A DNA stretch of 64,000 nt from Chlorobiota bacterium (GTDB lineage Bacteria > Bacteroidota > Ignavibacteria > Kapaibacteriales > UBA961). Position numbers and translations under genes: made by a program. This document shows positions 26,621 to 34,185 of the stretch, one piece after another; the stretch's first letter is position 1, and each line of letters opens with the position of its first letter. The notes under the pieces were generated by a model that was not told where the DNA came from, ran no database searches, and saw nothing but the letters and a program-made list of their open reading frames with translations. The stretch lies in the NCBI GenBank assembly GCA_014191195.1, contig BJGZ01000001.1, positions 62,001 through 126,000 on the forward strand, given 5' to 3'.

Positions 26621-27634
26621 TTAATTCGATTCTTCTTCCCATGATTTTTTTAGTACTGCCCACATCATTTTTTTAAGATCTTCAATTTTTTCACCAGAAA
26701 CAGCAGAAATTTGCATTATTGGATAATCGCCACTATGTGCAAAGTTCAATGTATCCAATATATCTCTATCTGGCTGAGTAACTGTATCCATTTTGCTTAT
26801 ACATATAACCCTTGGTTTTAATAACATATCTGGATTATATTTTTCTAATTCTTGGCATAGTACAGTATACTCGGTAACGGGGTCTCCACTCATTGCATCT
26901 AACAGGAATACTAATAGTCTTGTTCTTTCTACATGACGTAAAAATTGTATTCCCAAACCTTTTCCTTCGTGGGCTCCTTCTATTAATCCTGGAATATCAG
27001 CTATAGTAAAAGAGCGTTCTTCTCCAACATATACCATTCCTAAATTTGGAACTAAAGTGGTAAAAGGATAATCGGCAATTTTAGGTTTTGCAGCTGATAT
27101 AACAGAAATCAAGGTCGATTTTCCAGCATTTGGAAAACCTACTAATCCAATATCTGCAAGTATTTTTAATTCTAAGGTTAATTTAAGTTCTTCTCCAGAT
27201 TCTCCTGGTTCTGCATTTCTTGGTGCCTGATTTACTGATGTAGTAAATTCCGAGTTTCCTCTTCCACCTCTTCCACCACGAACCAGAGTATACTTTTGTT
27301 TGTCTCTTGTTAAATCAACTAATGTTTCACCAGTTTCAAAGTTTATAATTACTGTTCCAGCTGGAACACGAACTATTTTATCTTTTCCACTTTTACCTGT
27401 AGAACGTGATAATCCACCAGCTTTACCATCTTCGGCATCATATCTACGTTGATAACGAAAATCTAAAAGAGTTGTTAGTTGTCTATCTGCTTCAATAACT
27501 ACATCCCCACCTTTGCCTCCATTACCACCATCTGGCCCACCCAATGGAACATATTTTTCTTTTCTAAAACTAACATGCCCTCTGCCGCCTTTGCCTGAAC
27601 TAACTTCTATAACTGCGCTATCTATAAAATTCAT
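26621..27634 (-). CDS. obg: Obg-family GTPase (ribosome assembly)
   Basis: Essential GTPase acting in 50S assembly and stress control. 337 residues. The Gly-rich Obg fold occupies ~1-158 (GGPDGGNGGKGGDV, VRGGRGGRGN). The G domain follows: G1 GFPNAGKST, G3 DIPGLIEGAHEGKGLG, G4 SKMD, G5 SAVSG. It lacks the variable OCT C-terminal domain, as is common. ATG at 27634; a minus-strand TAATTTTG box at 27701-27708 is a candidate promoter. Confidence 0.96.
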   Translation of the reverse strand: MNFIDSAVIEVSSGKGGRGHVSFRKEKYVPLGGPDGGNGGKGGDVVIEADRQLTTLLDFRYQRRYDAEDGKAGGLSRSTGKSGKDKIVRVPAGTVIINFETGETLVDLTRDKQKYTLVRGGRGGRGNSEFTTSVNQAPRNAEPGESGEELKLTLELKILADIGLVGFPNAGKSTLISVISAAKPKIADYPFTTLVPNLGMVYVGEERSFTIADIPGLIEGAHEGKGLGIQFLRHVERTRLLVFLLDAMSGDPVTEYTVLCQELEKYNPDMLLKPRVICISKMDTVTQPDRDILDTLNFAHSGDYPIMQISAVSGEKIEDLKKMMWAVLKKSWEEESN

Positions 27635-27700
27635 GCTATTTCTTTCATTGTATATTAAAGATTAAAGAAAGCATTTCTAATGTTGATAATGCTGTCAGTG

Positions 27701-27708
27701 CAAAATTA
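27701..27708 (-). promoter_or_regulatory. -7 promoter box (TAATTTTG) for obg
   Basis: Minus-strand TAATTTTG, matching TAnnTTTG, 67 bases before the obg ATG. Motif match only. Confidence 0.3.
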
Positions 27709-27742
27709 AACCTTATTACTCCGATTACAGCAAGAAACTGAA

Positions 27743-27805
27743 ATGAATATTGTAGATTTGCAAGAATTATGTACTAAATATCAAGCTTTTGATATACCTT
27801 TTTGA
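27743..27805 (+). CDS. Possible 20-codon leader ORF before paaB
   Basis: ATG at 27743 opens a 20-residue frame (begins MNIVDLQELC, ends DIPF) that stops six bases before the paaB ATG. It spans a TAGATTTG box at 27753-27760 that could equally be the promoter of paaB-dnaX; both readings cannot easily hold together. No ribosome site is evident. Could be a leader peptide, a gene remnant or chance. Confidence 0.2.
   Translation: MNIVDLQELCTKYQAFDIPF
27753..27760 (+). promoter_or_regulatory. -7 promoter box (TAGATTTG) for paaB-dnaX
   Basis: TAGATTTG matches TAnnTTTG and lies 52 bases before the paaB ATG. It overlaps the short ORF above. Motif match only. Confidence 0.3.
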
Positions 27806-27811
27806 ATATTG

Positions 27812-28207
27812 ATGAGTAGTATTATGCCAACAATTTCATCACTCGATCCACGCATTAACAGGGCAGGCATTCCAGAAGATCCAGAAACTGCCTTCATCCC
27901 AAAAGAACAACTTGATCAATTTCACACCTATGAAGTATTTGTTCAAACAAAAAGTGGTGGACATCATAATCATGTGGGATCGGTACATGCTCCTGACCCC
28001 GAAATCGCGATGGCTTTTGCAAAAGAACAATATTGTCGTAGAGGCCAAACATTTAATGTATGGGTTGCAGTTACTTCTTCTATATTTTCACTGGATATTC
28101 AAGATTCAGATTTTTTTGAAACAGTACCCGATAAAACATATAGAGAAGTAAACGATTATATAAATACTCGTGAAAAAATCGAAGCATTTAAGAAGTCTAA
28201 ACAATAA
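27812..28207 (+). CDS. paaB: PaaB-family protein (phenylacetyl-CoA epoxidase subunit B), orphan
   Basis: 131 residues. The core TYEVFVQTKSGGHHNHVG, then SVHAPDPEIAMAFAKEQYCRR and VWVAVTSSI, follows the PaaB pattern closely. PaaB is a small non-catalytic subunit of the PaaABCE oxygenase that converts phenylacetyl-CoA to its ring epoxide. No paaA, paaC or paaE lies in the window; the next gene is dnaX, 16 bases on. So the role in this organism is uncertain: either the partners are elsewhere or the fold has another use. ATG 27812 is preferred to an in-frame TTG at 27809; 27824 is also possible. Confidence 0.82.
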   Translation: MSSIMPTISSLDPRINRAGIPEDPETAFIPKEQLDQFHTYEVFVQTKSGGHHNHVGSVHAPDPEIAMAFAKEQYCRRGQTFNVWVAVTSSIFSLDIQDSDFFETVPDKTYREVNDYINTREKIEAFKKSKQ

Positions 28208-28223
28208 ACTTATCTATATCATT

Positions 28224-29945
28224 ATGTCCCAAGAACCAAACCAATCTGAACACTATATTGTCACTGCCCGTAAATGGCGGCCAATGACATTTGCACAGAT
28301 TGTTGGGCAAGACCACATCTCTACTACCCTAAAAAATGCGATTTTGTCTGGAAGAGTTCATCATGCTTATTTGTTCACTGGGCCAAGAGGTGTAGGAAAA
28401 ACTACATCAGCCAGAATTATTGCGAAAGCACTTAATTGTTTACAGCCCGGACCAGATGCAGAGCCATGTAATATTTGTGCATCTTGTAAAGATATTGTAG
28501 ATGGCCGTTCCATCGATGTTATTGAAATTGATGGTGCCTCAAATAATAGCGTCGATGATGTTAGAAAGTTAAGGGAAAATTCACGTTATCCGCCAGTTCA
28601 CGGAAAGTACAAGCTGTACATAATCGATGAAGTTCATATGTTATCTACTTCTGCATTTAATGCATTATTGAAAACATTAGAAGAACCTCCTCCTCATTTA
28701 ATGTTCATATTTGCAACTACAGAAGTTCATAAAGTTCCAGCAACTATTTTGTCAAGATGCCAAAGATTCGATTTTCGCAGAATGGAAATTGATAGTATTG
28801 TTAGCCAACTTAGCAAAATTGCTGTGCATGAACATATTTCCATTGATGAAGAATCGTTAATTGCAATAGCAAGGAAAGCAGATGGTTCCATGCGTGATTC
28901 TCAAAGTATTTTCGATCAGGTAAGGGCTTTTTGTGGTAATACAATTGTCTCTAGCGATGTTCATCAAGCTTTGCATTTAATTGATACCGAATTCTTTTTT
29001 AGAATTACAAAAGCTATTCGAGATAGGAATATTGCCGAGATGTTTATCATTGCTAATGAAGTGCTTCTTAAAGGATATGATATTCAAGAATGTATGAATG
29101 GTATTTTAGAGCATCTAAGAAATTTATTGACAGTGCTTGCTATTGGCTCTACAAAACTCATCGAAACTTCTTCTATTTATCATGAAATATATATTAAAGA
29201 GGCAGCATATTTTACTCAAAGCCAATTGCTGCGATTAATGAATATTATTTCTAATTCAGAACAAAGCTTGCGATATGCTACCCAACCTAGAGTTAGATTC
29301 GAACTTGCTTTAACACAAATGGCTTCTCTGGATTCTACTATAGAAATTTCTGCTTTGATAAAAGAAATTCAGTCTGGTGAATATAAATCAATTCCTGCAG
29401 CAACACATTCACGCAATGATATTACAGATATCCAGAAAAAAAAAACTCCTGAACACATAATTAATGTCGCAAATCAAGTCACCAAAGAAATACCAAGTCT
29501 TCCACAAGATTGGGATTCATTTGTAAAGACTTGTGATCCAGGTTTACAAATTTTACTTCAGTCAGTTTCGCTACAATTCAAAGAAAATACTATAAAATTG
29601 AGTGCTAAACAGCAATTTATTGCAGATCAATTACAATCCAGATCTAAAGATATTTCTGTATTAATTTCCACTTTCTTTCAAATAACTTATATCCTCCACA
29701 TAAATTGCGAAGGCTCTGTTTCTCAAGCAGCTCAGTCTCACTCTTTTCACATATCTACAGATCATATTGTACATGATATTCCAAAAACACAAAATCAAGG
29801 TGGTTTGGAATCTTTATCATCAAATGCCTCTTTCTTGAAAAAAGAAGAAAAAATAATCCCTACTCCGCCCCCTCAAAGACCTCTTAACCCAACAGAAAAG
29901 CATATAGTTGATGTGTTTGGTGCAAGAGAAATACCAATGAAGTAA
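28224..29945 (+). CDS. dnaX: DNA polymerase III gamma/tau subunit with internal slippage site
   Basis: Clamp-loader ATPase of the replisome, 573 residues from ATG 28224. Walker A GPRGVGKT at 53-60; zinc cysteines C72, C82, C85, C88; Walker B IIDEVHMLS; sensor 1 FATTEVHK; and SRC arginine finger (LSRCQRFDF). Residues after ~370 are the tau-specific tail. At codons 405-407 a run of ten A (29436-29445) encodes KKK. Slipping into the -1 frame gives Asn-Ser-TGA; losing one A gives a TAA within five codons. Either would end the protein at about residue 410, the length of a gamma form. Start chosen because residues from MSQEPN lead directly to the conserved ARKWRP motif. Confidence 0.95.
   Translation: MSQEPNQSEHYIVTARKWRPMTFAQIVGQDHISTTLKNAILSGRVHHAYLFTGPRGVGKTTSARIIAKALNCLQPGPDAEPCNICASCKDIVDGRSIDVIEIDGASNNSVDDVRKLRENSRYPPVHGKYKLYIIDEVHMLSTSAFNALLKTLEEPPPHLMFIFATTEVHKVPATILSRCQRFDFRRMEIDSIVSQLSKIAVHEHISIDEESLIAIARKADGSMRDSQSIFDQVRAFCGNTIVSSDVHQALHLIDTEFFFRITKAIRDRNIAEMFIIANEVLLKGYDIQECMNGILEHLRNLLTVLAIGSTKLIETSSIYHEIYIKEAAYFTQSQLLRLMNIISNSEQSLRYATQPRVRFELALTQMASLDSTIEISALIKEIQSGEYKSIPAATHSRNDITDIQKKKTPEHIINVANQVTKEIPSLPQDWDSFVKTCDPGLQILLQSVSLQFKENTIKLSAKQQFIADQLQSRSKDISVLISTFFQITYILHINCEGSVSQAAQSHSFHISTDHIVHDIPKTQNQGGLESLSSNASFLKKEEKIIPTPPPQRPLNPTEKHIVDVFGAREIPMK
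29436..29445 (+). other. Ten-A transcriptional slippage or -1 frameshift site inside dnaX
   Basis: Ten consecutive A in frame AAA AAA AAA A. Both alternative frames hit stops at once: AAC TCC TGA if one A is added or the ribosome slips back, and CTC CTG AAC ACA TAA if one A is lost. This is the arrangement known from Thermus dnaX, where polymerase slippage on nine A makes gamma, and functionally equals the E. coli ribosomal frameshift. No obvious downstream hairpin was seen, which favours transcriptional slippage. Confidence 0.6.
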
Positions 29946-29979
29946 TCTATAATTTATCCTTGAAAAAGAAAATATAAAA

Positions 29980-29999
29980 ATATGTGTTGCAACATATAT
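29980..29999. promoter_or_regulatory. Near-perfect 20-bp palindrome, likely MarR operator 1
   Basis: ATATGTGTTG/CAACATATAT: nine of ten base pairs match around a centre between 29989 and 29990. It ends on the first in-frame ATG (29998) of the MarR gene, so binding would block transcription or initiation. Length and symmetry fit MarR dimer operators. Confidence 0.6.
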
Positions 30000-30002
30000 G
30001 TT

Positions 30003-30018
30003 CAAACACATATGTTTG
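30003..30018. promoter_or_regulatory. 16-bp palindrome, likely MarR operator 2
   Basis: CAAACACA/TATGTTTG pairs at seven of eight positions, three bases after palindrome 1 and sharing the TATGT-type half-site. It lies just before the ATG at 30022, supporting that start and autoregulation by the encoded repressor. Confidence 0.5.
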
Positions 30019-30021
30019 TAT

Positions 30022-30510
30022 ATGGCAATTACACATTTACATAATCGCTTGAAGCAAACTACATTTGAGTCCTCTACGCATGAGGTTATACTTAGTTTGC
30101 TTGTTTGTGCCGATATGATAAGAAATCAATTAGAAAAGGCATGTCTAGAATTTGCTATAACTTCCAATCAGTATAATATATTAAGGATATTGAATGGAGT
30201 ATATCCAGAAGGACATGCAAGGTGTGAAATTAGTTCTAGAATGTTAGAAAAAGCCCCTGATATTACAAGATTAATCGATGGCTTGGTGTCTTTAGGCTAT
30301 GTAGAACGTTGTAAATCTGAGCAAGACAAACGTTTATCGGTAACGAAGATTTCAGAACAAGGACGAAATATTTTACAAGAAATATTTCCTAAGATGAAGG
30401 AAACCATTCGAACATTGAGTAATGCATATACAGAAGAAGAGTGTAGGCTTTTTATTCAGTTATGTGAGAAATTAATTGTGTTGGATACAAAGTTTCAGGA
30501 AGGATTTTGA
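30022..30510 (+). CDS. MarR-family transcriptional regulator
   Basis: 162 residues from ATG 30022. The winged helix spans about 45-115: ITSNQYNILRILNGVYPEG, the recognition part CEISSRMLEKAPDITRLIDGLVSLGYVER, and the wing CKSEQDKRLSVTKISEQGRNIL with the conserved Asp-x-Arg. Helices at both ends make the dimer. Two palindromes lie directly upstream. It overlaps the pirin gene by one base, and a YceI gene follows, so it probably controls that operon in answer to a small ligand or redox signal. An alternative ATG at 29998 would sit within the palindrome. Effector unknown. Confidence 0.9.
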   Translation: MAITHLHNRLKQTTFESSTHEVILSLLVCADMIRNQLEKACLEFAITSNQYNILRILNGVYPEGHARCEISSRMLEKAPDITRLIDGLVSLGYVERCKSEQDKRLSVTKISEQGRNILQEIFPKMKETIRTLSNAYTEEECRLFIQLCEKLIVLDTKFQEGF

Positions 30511-31220
30511 TGAGCACAATATTTCATTCAGCTGAATCTCGTGGATATGCACATCATGGATGGTTAGAAACATATCATACATTTAGTTTTGCTCGTTATT
30601 TTAATCCAGAACGCATGAATTTTGGTGTTTTAAGAGTATTAAATGATGATAAAGTAGTTGCTGGAGAAGGATTTGGCAGACATGGCCATGACAATATGGA
30701 AATCATTTCTATTCCTTTAGAAGGAACATTGGTGCATGAAGATAGTTTAGGAACCAAAGGAACAATCAAAAAAGGCGAAATTCAGATAATGTCTGCTGGA
30801 TCAGGAATTATCCATTCTGAAAGTAATAATAGCAGTACTGAGCCTGTAGAATTTTTGCAAATCTGGATTTTACCCAAGCATAGAGATATTACCCCATTAT
30901 ATGATCAAAGAATGTTTGGTCGATTAGAAAAAACTAATACATTTAAAACTATTGTCTCGCCGGACATAGATGATGAATCCTTATGGATAAATCAAGATGC
31001 ATATATTTCTATAGGTGAATTTACAGTTGATAAAGAATATATATATACGATGAAGAAACCAAATAATGGCTTATATATGTTTATAATTAATGGAAATGTT
31101 AAAGTAGAAGATACAGTTCTGCACAGAAGAGATGGTTTCGGAATAACCGAGAAATCCTCAATTAAGTTGGAGATTTCAAAAGATTCAACAATACTCTTAT
31201 TAGATATACCGTTGAACTAA
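30510..31220 (+). CDS. Pirin-family cupin protein (YhhW-like)
   Basis: 236 residues, bicupin fold. The N-terminal cupin shows HHGWLETYHTFSFA, GFGRHGHDNMEIIS with the metal-binding His and Glu, and GSGIIHSESN. These are pirin/YhhW traits; YhhW has quercetin 2,3-dioxygenase activity, while the natural role of most members is unknown. ATG 30510 overlaps the MarR stop (TGATG), so translation is coupled. Cytoplasmic. Regulated by its neighbour in all likelihood. Confidence 0.92.
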   Translation: MSTIFHSAESRGYAHHGWLETYHTFSFARYFNPERMNFGVLRVLNDDKVVAGEGFGRHGHDNMEIISIPLEGTLVHEDSLGTKGTIKKGEIQIMSAGSGIIHSESNNSSTEPVEFLQIWILPKHRDITPLYDQRMFGRLEKTNTFKTIVSPDIDDESLWINQDAYISIGEFTVDKEYIYTMKKPNNGLYMFIINGNVKVEDTVLHRRDGFGITEKSSIKLEISKDSTILLLDIPLN

Positions 31221-31254
31221 TGTTCACTTTTTTATACAAATTGGAGTTTTTTCA

Positions 31255-31839
31255 ATGAAAAAATTTGTAATTATCGCAGTTGTTCTTGTATGTGGTGGTT
31301 TTGGCATCAATGCACAAAACACAAAATGGAATTTAGACCGTTCGCATTCTTCTATTAAGTTTTCAGTAAGCCATATGGTTGTATCTGAAGCTGATGGAAA
31401 ATTCGGTGATTTTGATGTAAAAGTAGCTTCAGACAATGCAGATTTTTCAGATGCTAATATTGATGTAACAATCAAATCAGCTTCTATAAATACTGATGAT
31501 GCAAAACGTGATGAGCATTTAAAAAGCGCTGATTTTTTTGATGTAAATACATATCCATCAATCACTTTAAAGAATGCGAAATTATCTAAATCAGGTAATG
31601 GTTATGTGTTGACAGGTGATTTTACAATGCATGGCATCACAAAAAAAGTATCTTTAGATGCTAAATTTGGTGGAATTGCTAAAAGCCCATGGGGACAAAC
31701 CGTTGCAGGCTTTAAAGTGCAAGGAAAAATTAATCGTAAAGATTATGGTGTTTCTTGGAGCAAAGTGCTAGACACTGGTGGAGCACTTGTTGGTGATGAA
31801 GTTGAATTAAATGCTTCTTTGGAACTTATTAAGCAATAA
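31255..31839 (+). CDS. YceI-family secreted lipid-binding protein
   Basis: 194 residues with a cleavable signal peptide (VIIAVVLVCGGFGINAQ, cut after about residue 20). The mature part is the YceI lipocalin-like barrel: KWNLDRSHSSIKFSVSHM, HLKSADFFDVNTYPSITLK, the GDFTMHGITKKV segment and KINRKDYGVSW. Members bind polyprenoids or fatty acids in the periplasm. A GGAG site lies before the ATG. Third gene of the MarR-pirin-YceI unit, closed by the terminator after it. Confidence 0.93.
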   Translation: MKKFVIIAVVLVCGGFGINAQNTKWNLDRSHSSIKFSVSHMVVSEADGKFGDFDVKVASDNADFSDANIDVTIKSASINTDDAKRDEHLKSADFFDVNTYPSITLKNAKLSKSGNGYVLTGDFTMHGITKKVSLDAKFGGIAKSPWGQTVAGFKVQGKINRKDYGVSWSKVLDTGGALVGDEVELNASLELIKQ

Positions 31840-31876
31840 TTGAAAACATATTATTTTAATGATAATAAATAGAATA

Positions 31877-31931
31877 GCGACATTATCTTTAAAGGCTTCC
31901 CAATGTCTTAAAGGATATGTCGCTTTTTTTT
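31877..31931 (+). terminator. Rho-independent terminator after the YceI operon
   Basis: GCGACAT at 31877-31883 pairs with ATGTCGC at 31917-31923, extended by an inner TTAA-type stem, and is followed by eight T. It shows that the next gene starts after it, at 31980, rather than at the upstream in-frame codon 31917, which lies in the hairpin. Confidence 0.85.
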
Positions 31932-31979
31932 ATATCTTTAGTTTATAATAACAATCAATATCATATAGTATTTATAATC

Positions 31980-33368
31980 ATGCTGCACATATACTCTCCT
32001 TTCACAAGGGAAAAAATAGATGAAATCCCATTACAGAATTTTGAGCAAGCTCAACAAAAGCTTGATATAGCATATACATTGTTTAAGGATCAGAGTAAAC
32101 AGTTACCTGCATATCAAAGAATTTCTATTCTAGAAAAACTTATCGATATTATGCAAAGTTCGATAGAAGAATTGACAATAATTGCTGTAAAAGAAGGTGG
32201 AAAGCCATATAGTGATTCTAAAGTTGAGGTATTTAGGGCAATTCAAGGAGTAAAAAGCGCAATTGATACAATGCGTACAATGCATGGTGAACAAATTCCA
32301 ATGGGAATAACGGAATCATCTAAAGGGAAACTTGCTTTTACTATCTATGAACCTATTGGAGTAGTATTTGCGATTAGTGCATTTAATCATCCTTTAAACT
32401 TGATTATACATCAAGTGATACCTGCCATAGCAGCAGGAACCCCAATAATTATTAAGCCAGCTGGATCTACACCAAGATCATGTATTACATTAGTAGACAT
32501 GATATATAGTGCTGGATTGCCCAAAGAATGGTGTCAAACCCTTATATGTGCATCTCATATTGCCGAACAATTAGTATCAGATTCACGTATTGCATTTTTA
32601 TCATTTATAGGTTCAGCAGAAATCGGTTGGAAATTGCGCTCATTATTAGCTCCGGGAACTCGTTGCGCTCTTGAACATGGTGGCATAGCACCAGTAATTA
32701 TGACAGAAGATGCGGATTGGACATCGGCTTTGAAACCACTAATAAAAGGTGCATTTTATCATTCTGGGCAAGTATGTGTTTCGGTACAAAAAATATTTGT
32801 TCATCATTCAATATGTTCTGATTTTACTGAACAAATGGTAAAATTAGCAAATACATTTAAGATTGGCGACCCCTTACATCCTTTAACAGAGGGTGGCCCA
32901 TTGATACATCCATCAGAAATACAGAGAGTACATTTGTGGGTTCAGGAAGCTATTCAGGCAGGTGCAACATTAGCATTTGGTGGTGAGGCTATCTCTGAAA
33001 CACTATATATGCCAACAATATTAATTAATCCTCCAGATGATGCAACTGTATCGAGAAAAGAGATATTTGGTCCTGTAGTATGTATGTATTCTTATAAAAC
33101 TGTAGATGAGGCAATACATAGAGCCAATGCATTACAATTTGGTTTTCAAGCATCTGTATTTACAAAGAATACAGATACTGCATTTTATATCATGAAGAAA
33201 CTGAATGCTAGTGCTGTGATGTTAAATGACCATACAGCATTTAGAGTAGATTGGATGCCATTTGGTGGAAGGGACTCATCAGGATTAGGATGGGGTGGTA
33301 TTCCATATAGTATTAAAGAATATTCCAGAGAAAAAATGCTGGTTTTTTCTTCACCAGCTTTAGAATAA
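31980..33368 (+). CDS. Aldehyde dehydrogenase family protein
   Basis: NAD(P)-dependent oxidation of an aldehyde to an acid. 462 residues from ATG 31980. Catalytic residues visible: N136 in SAFNHP, E232 in ALEHGG, and nucleophile C266 in SGQVCVSVQ. The C-terminal EIFGPVV and the MPFGGRDSSGLGWGG signature are typical. Slightly shorter than most ALDHs, with the GQVC rather than GQ-x-C-T pattern seen in glyceraldehyde-3-phosphate/lactaldehyde-type enzymes. It is followed 11 bases later by the small barrel gene and folA. Substrate not assignable. Confidence 0.92.
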   Translation: MLHIYSPFTREKIDEIPLQNFEQAQQKLDIAYTLFKDQSKQLPAYQRISILEKLIDIMQSSIEELTIIAVKEGGKPYSDSKVEVFRAIQGVKSAIDTMRTMHGEQIPMGITESSKGKLAFTIYEPIGVVFAISAFNHPLNLIIHQVIPAIAAGTPIIIKPAGSTPRSCITLVDMIYSAGLPKEWCQTLICASHIAEQLVSDSRIAFLSFIGSAEIGWKLRSLLAPGTRCALEHGGIAPVIMTEDADWTSALKPLIKGAFYHSGQVCVSVQKIFVHHSICSDFTEQMVKLANTFKIGDPLHPLTEGGPLIHPSEIQRVHLWVQEAIQAGATLAFGGEAISETLYMPTILINPPDDATVSRKEIFGPVVCMYSYKTVDEAIHRANALQFGFQASVFTKNTDTAFYIMKKLNASAVMLNDHTAFRVDWMPFGGRDSSGLGWGGIPYSIKEYSREKMLVFSSPALE

Positions 33369-33379
33369 AAAAGGTTTAT

Positions 33380-33676
33380 ATGAAATGTTTTATGATAACA
33401 GTTGCATTACCTGGTACATTTACACCAGAGTTTAGTTCATTAATACCTCCTCAGCGTGCTTATATAAATAAGCTTATGGGTAGAGGAATTGTTTCTACAT
33501 ATACATTATCGGCAGACAGAACAAAATTGTGGATTATCATGTTTGGCGAAGATATGGAAGAAATTGAAGAATGCTTATCTAAGTTTCCGATGCAAAGATA
33601 TATGGATGCAGAAATTGATGAGGTAATGTTTCATAATAATGCAGCCCATTATGTATTTCCTATGTCATTAAACTAA
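33380..33676 (+). CDS. Small muconolactone-isomerase-like/dimeric alpha-beta barrel protein
   Basis: 98 residues resembling the YCII/muconolactone isomerase ferredoxin-like fold: MITVALPGTF, a helix with PPQRAYINKLMGRGIV, a strand LWIIMFGEDMEEIEECL and KFPMQRYMDAEIDEVM. No catalytic residue can be identified. Its stop overlaps the folA start as TAATG, so it is co-translated with folA and probably with the aldehyde dehydrogenase. Function unknown. Confidence 0.65.
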   Translation: MKCFMITVALPGTFTPEFSSLIPPQRAYINKLMGRGIVSTYTLSADRTKLWIIMFGEDMEEIEECLSKFPMQRYMDAEIDEVMFHNNAAHYVFPMSLN

Positions 33677-34185
33677 TGAAAACCCCAGTTGAACTTGAAG
33701 CAATAATGGCTATAGCAGATAATGGAGCTTTTGGAATACATCAAGGCCTACCATGGCATATTCCTTCTGAATTGCAATATTTTAAATCTATTACCATGAA
33801 TAATCCAATGATTATGGGGTACAATACATTTAAGTCTATTGGGAATTTATTACCAGGTAGAGATCATATTGTTATAACTTCAAAAAAAATTCCAACACAA
33901 GAAGCCCTTTATATTGTTGATTCTTTTTCGGAAGCTTGCTCTGTATTACAAACATTACATTGTAAGAAAGCTTTTATTATTGGGGGTGCAACATTATTTA
34001 CAGATACACTAGACTTTTGCTCTTTGGTACATGTATCTAGAATCCATATAGAGCCTAAAGCAGATATATTTTTTACTTTCCCTGTAGATAATTGGCATTG
34101 CATTCAAGAATCCGATAAGATAGTAGATCAAAAAACGGCTATCTCTTATACTTTACAGAAGTGGAAGAAAATCAAAGGATTATGA
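33676..34185 (+). CDS. folA: Dihydrofolate reductase
   Basis: Reduces dihydrofolate to tetrahydrofolate with NADPH, the trimethoprim target. 169 residues. Signatures: MAIADNGAFGIHQGLPWHIPSELQYFK near the start with the active-site acid in the PSEL segment, MIMGYNTFKSIG, LPGRDHIVITS and FIIGGATLFT. ATG at 33676 overlaps the stop of the previous gene. Its 3' end overlaps the convergent LolC/E gene by six bases. folP and folC are also in the window but in other transcripts. Confidence 0.95.
   Translation: MKTPVELEAIMAIADNGAFGIHQGLPWHIPSELQYFKSITMNNPMIMGYNTFKSIGNLLPGRDHIVITSKKIPTQEALYIVDSFSEACSVLQTLHCKKAFIIGGATLFTDTLDFCSLVHVSRIHIEPKADIFFTFPVDNWHCIQESDKIVDQKTAISYTLQKWKKIKGL

Noticed and set aside
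31917-31979. Upstream extension of the aldehyde dehydrogenase
   Set aside because: The extension lies in the terminator hairpin of the YceI operon; the ATG at 31980 gives the family N-terminus.
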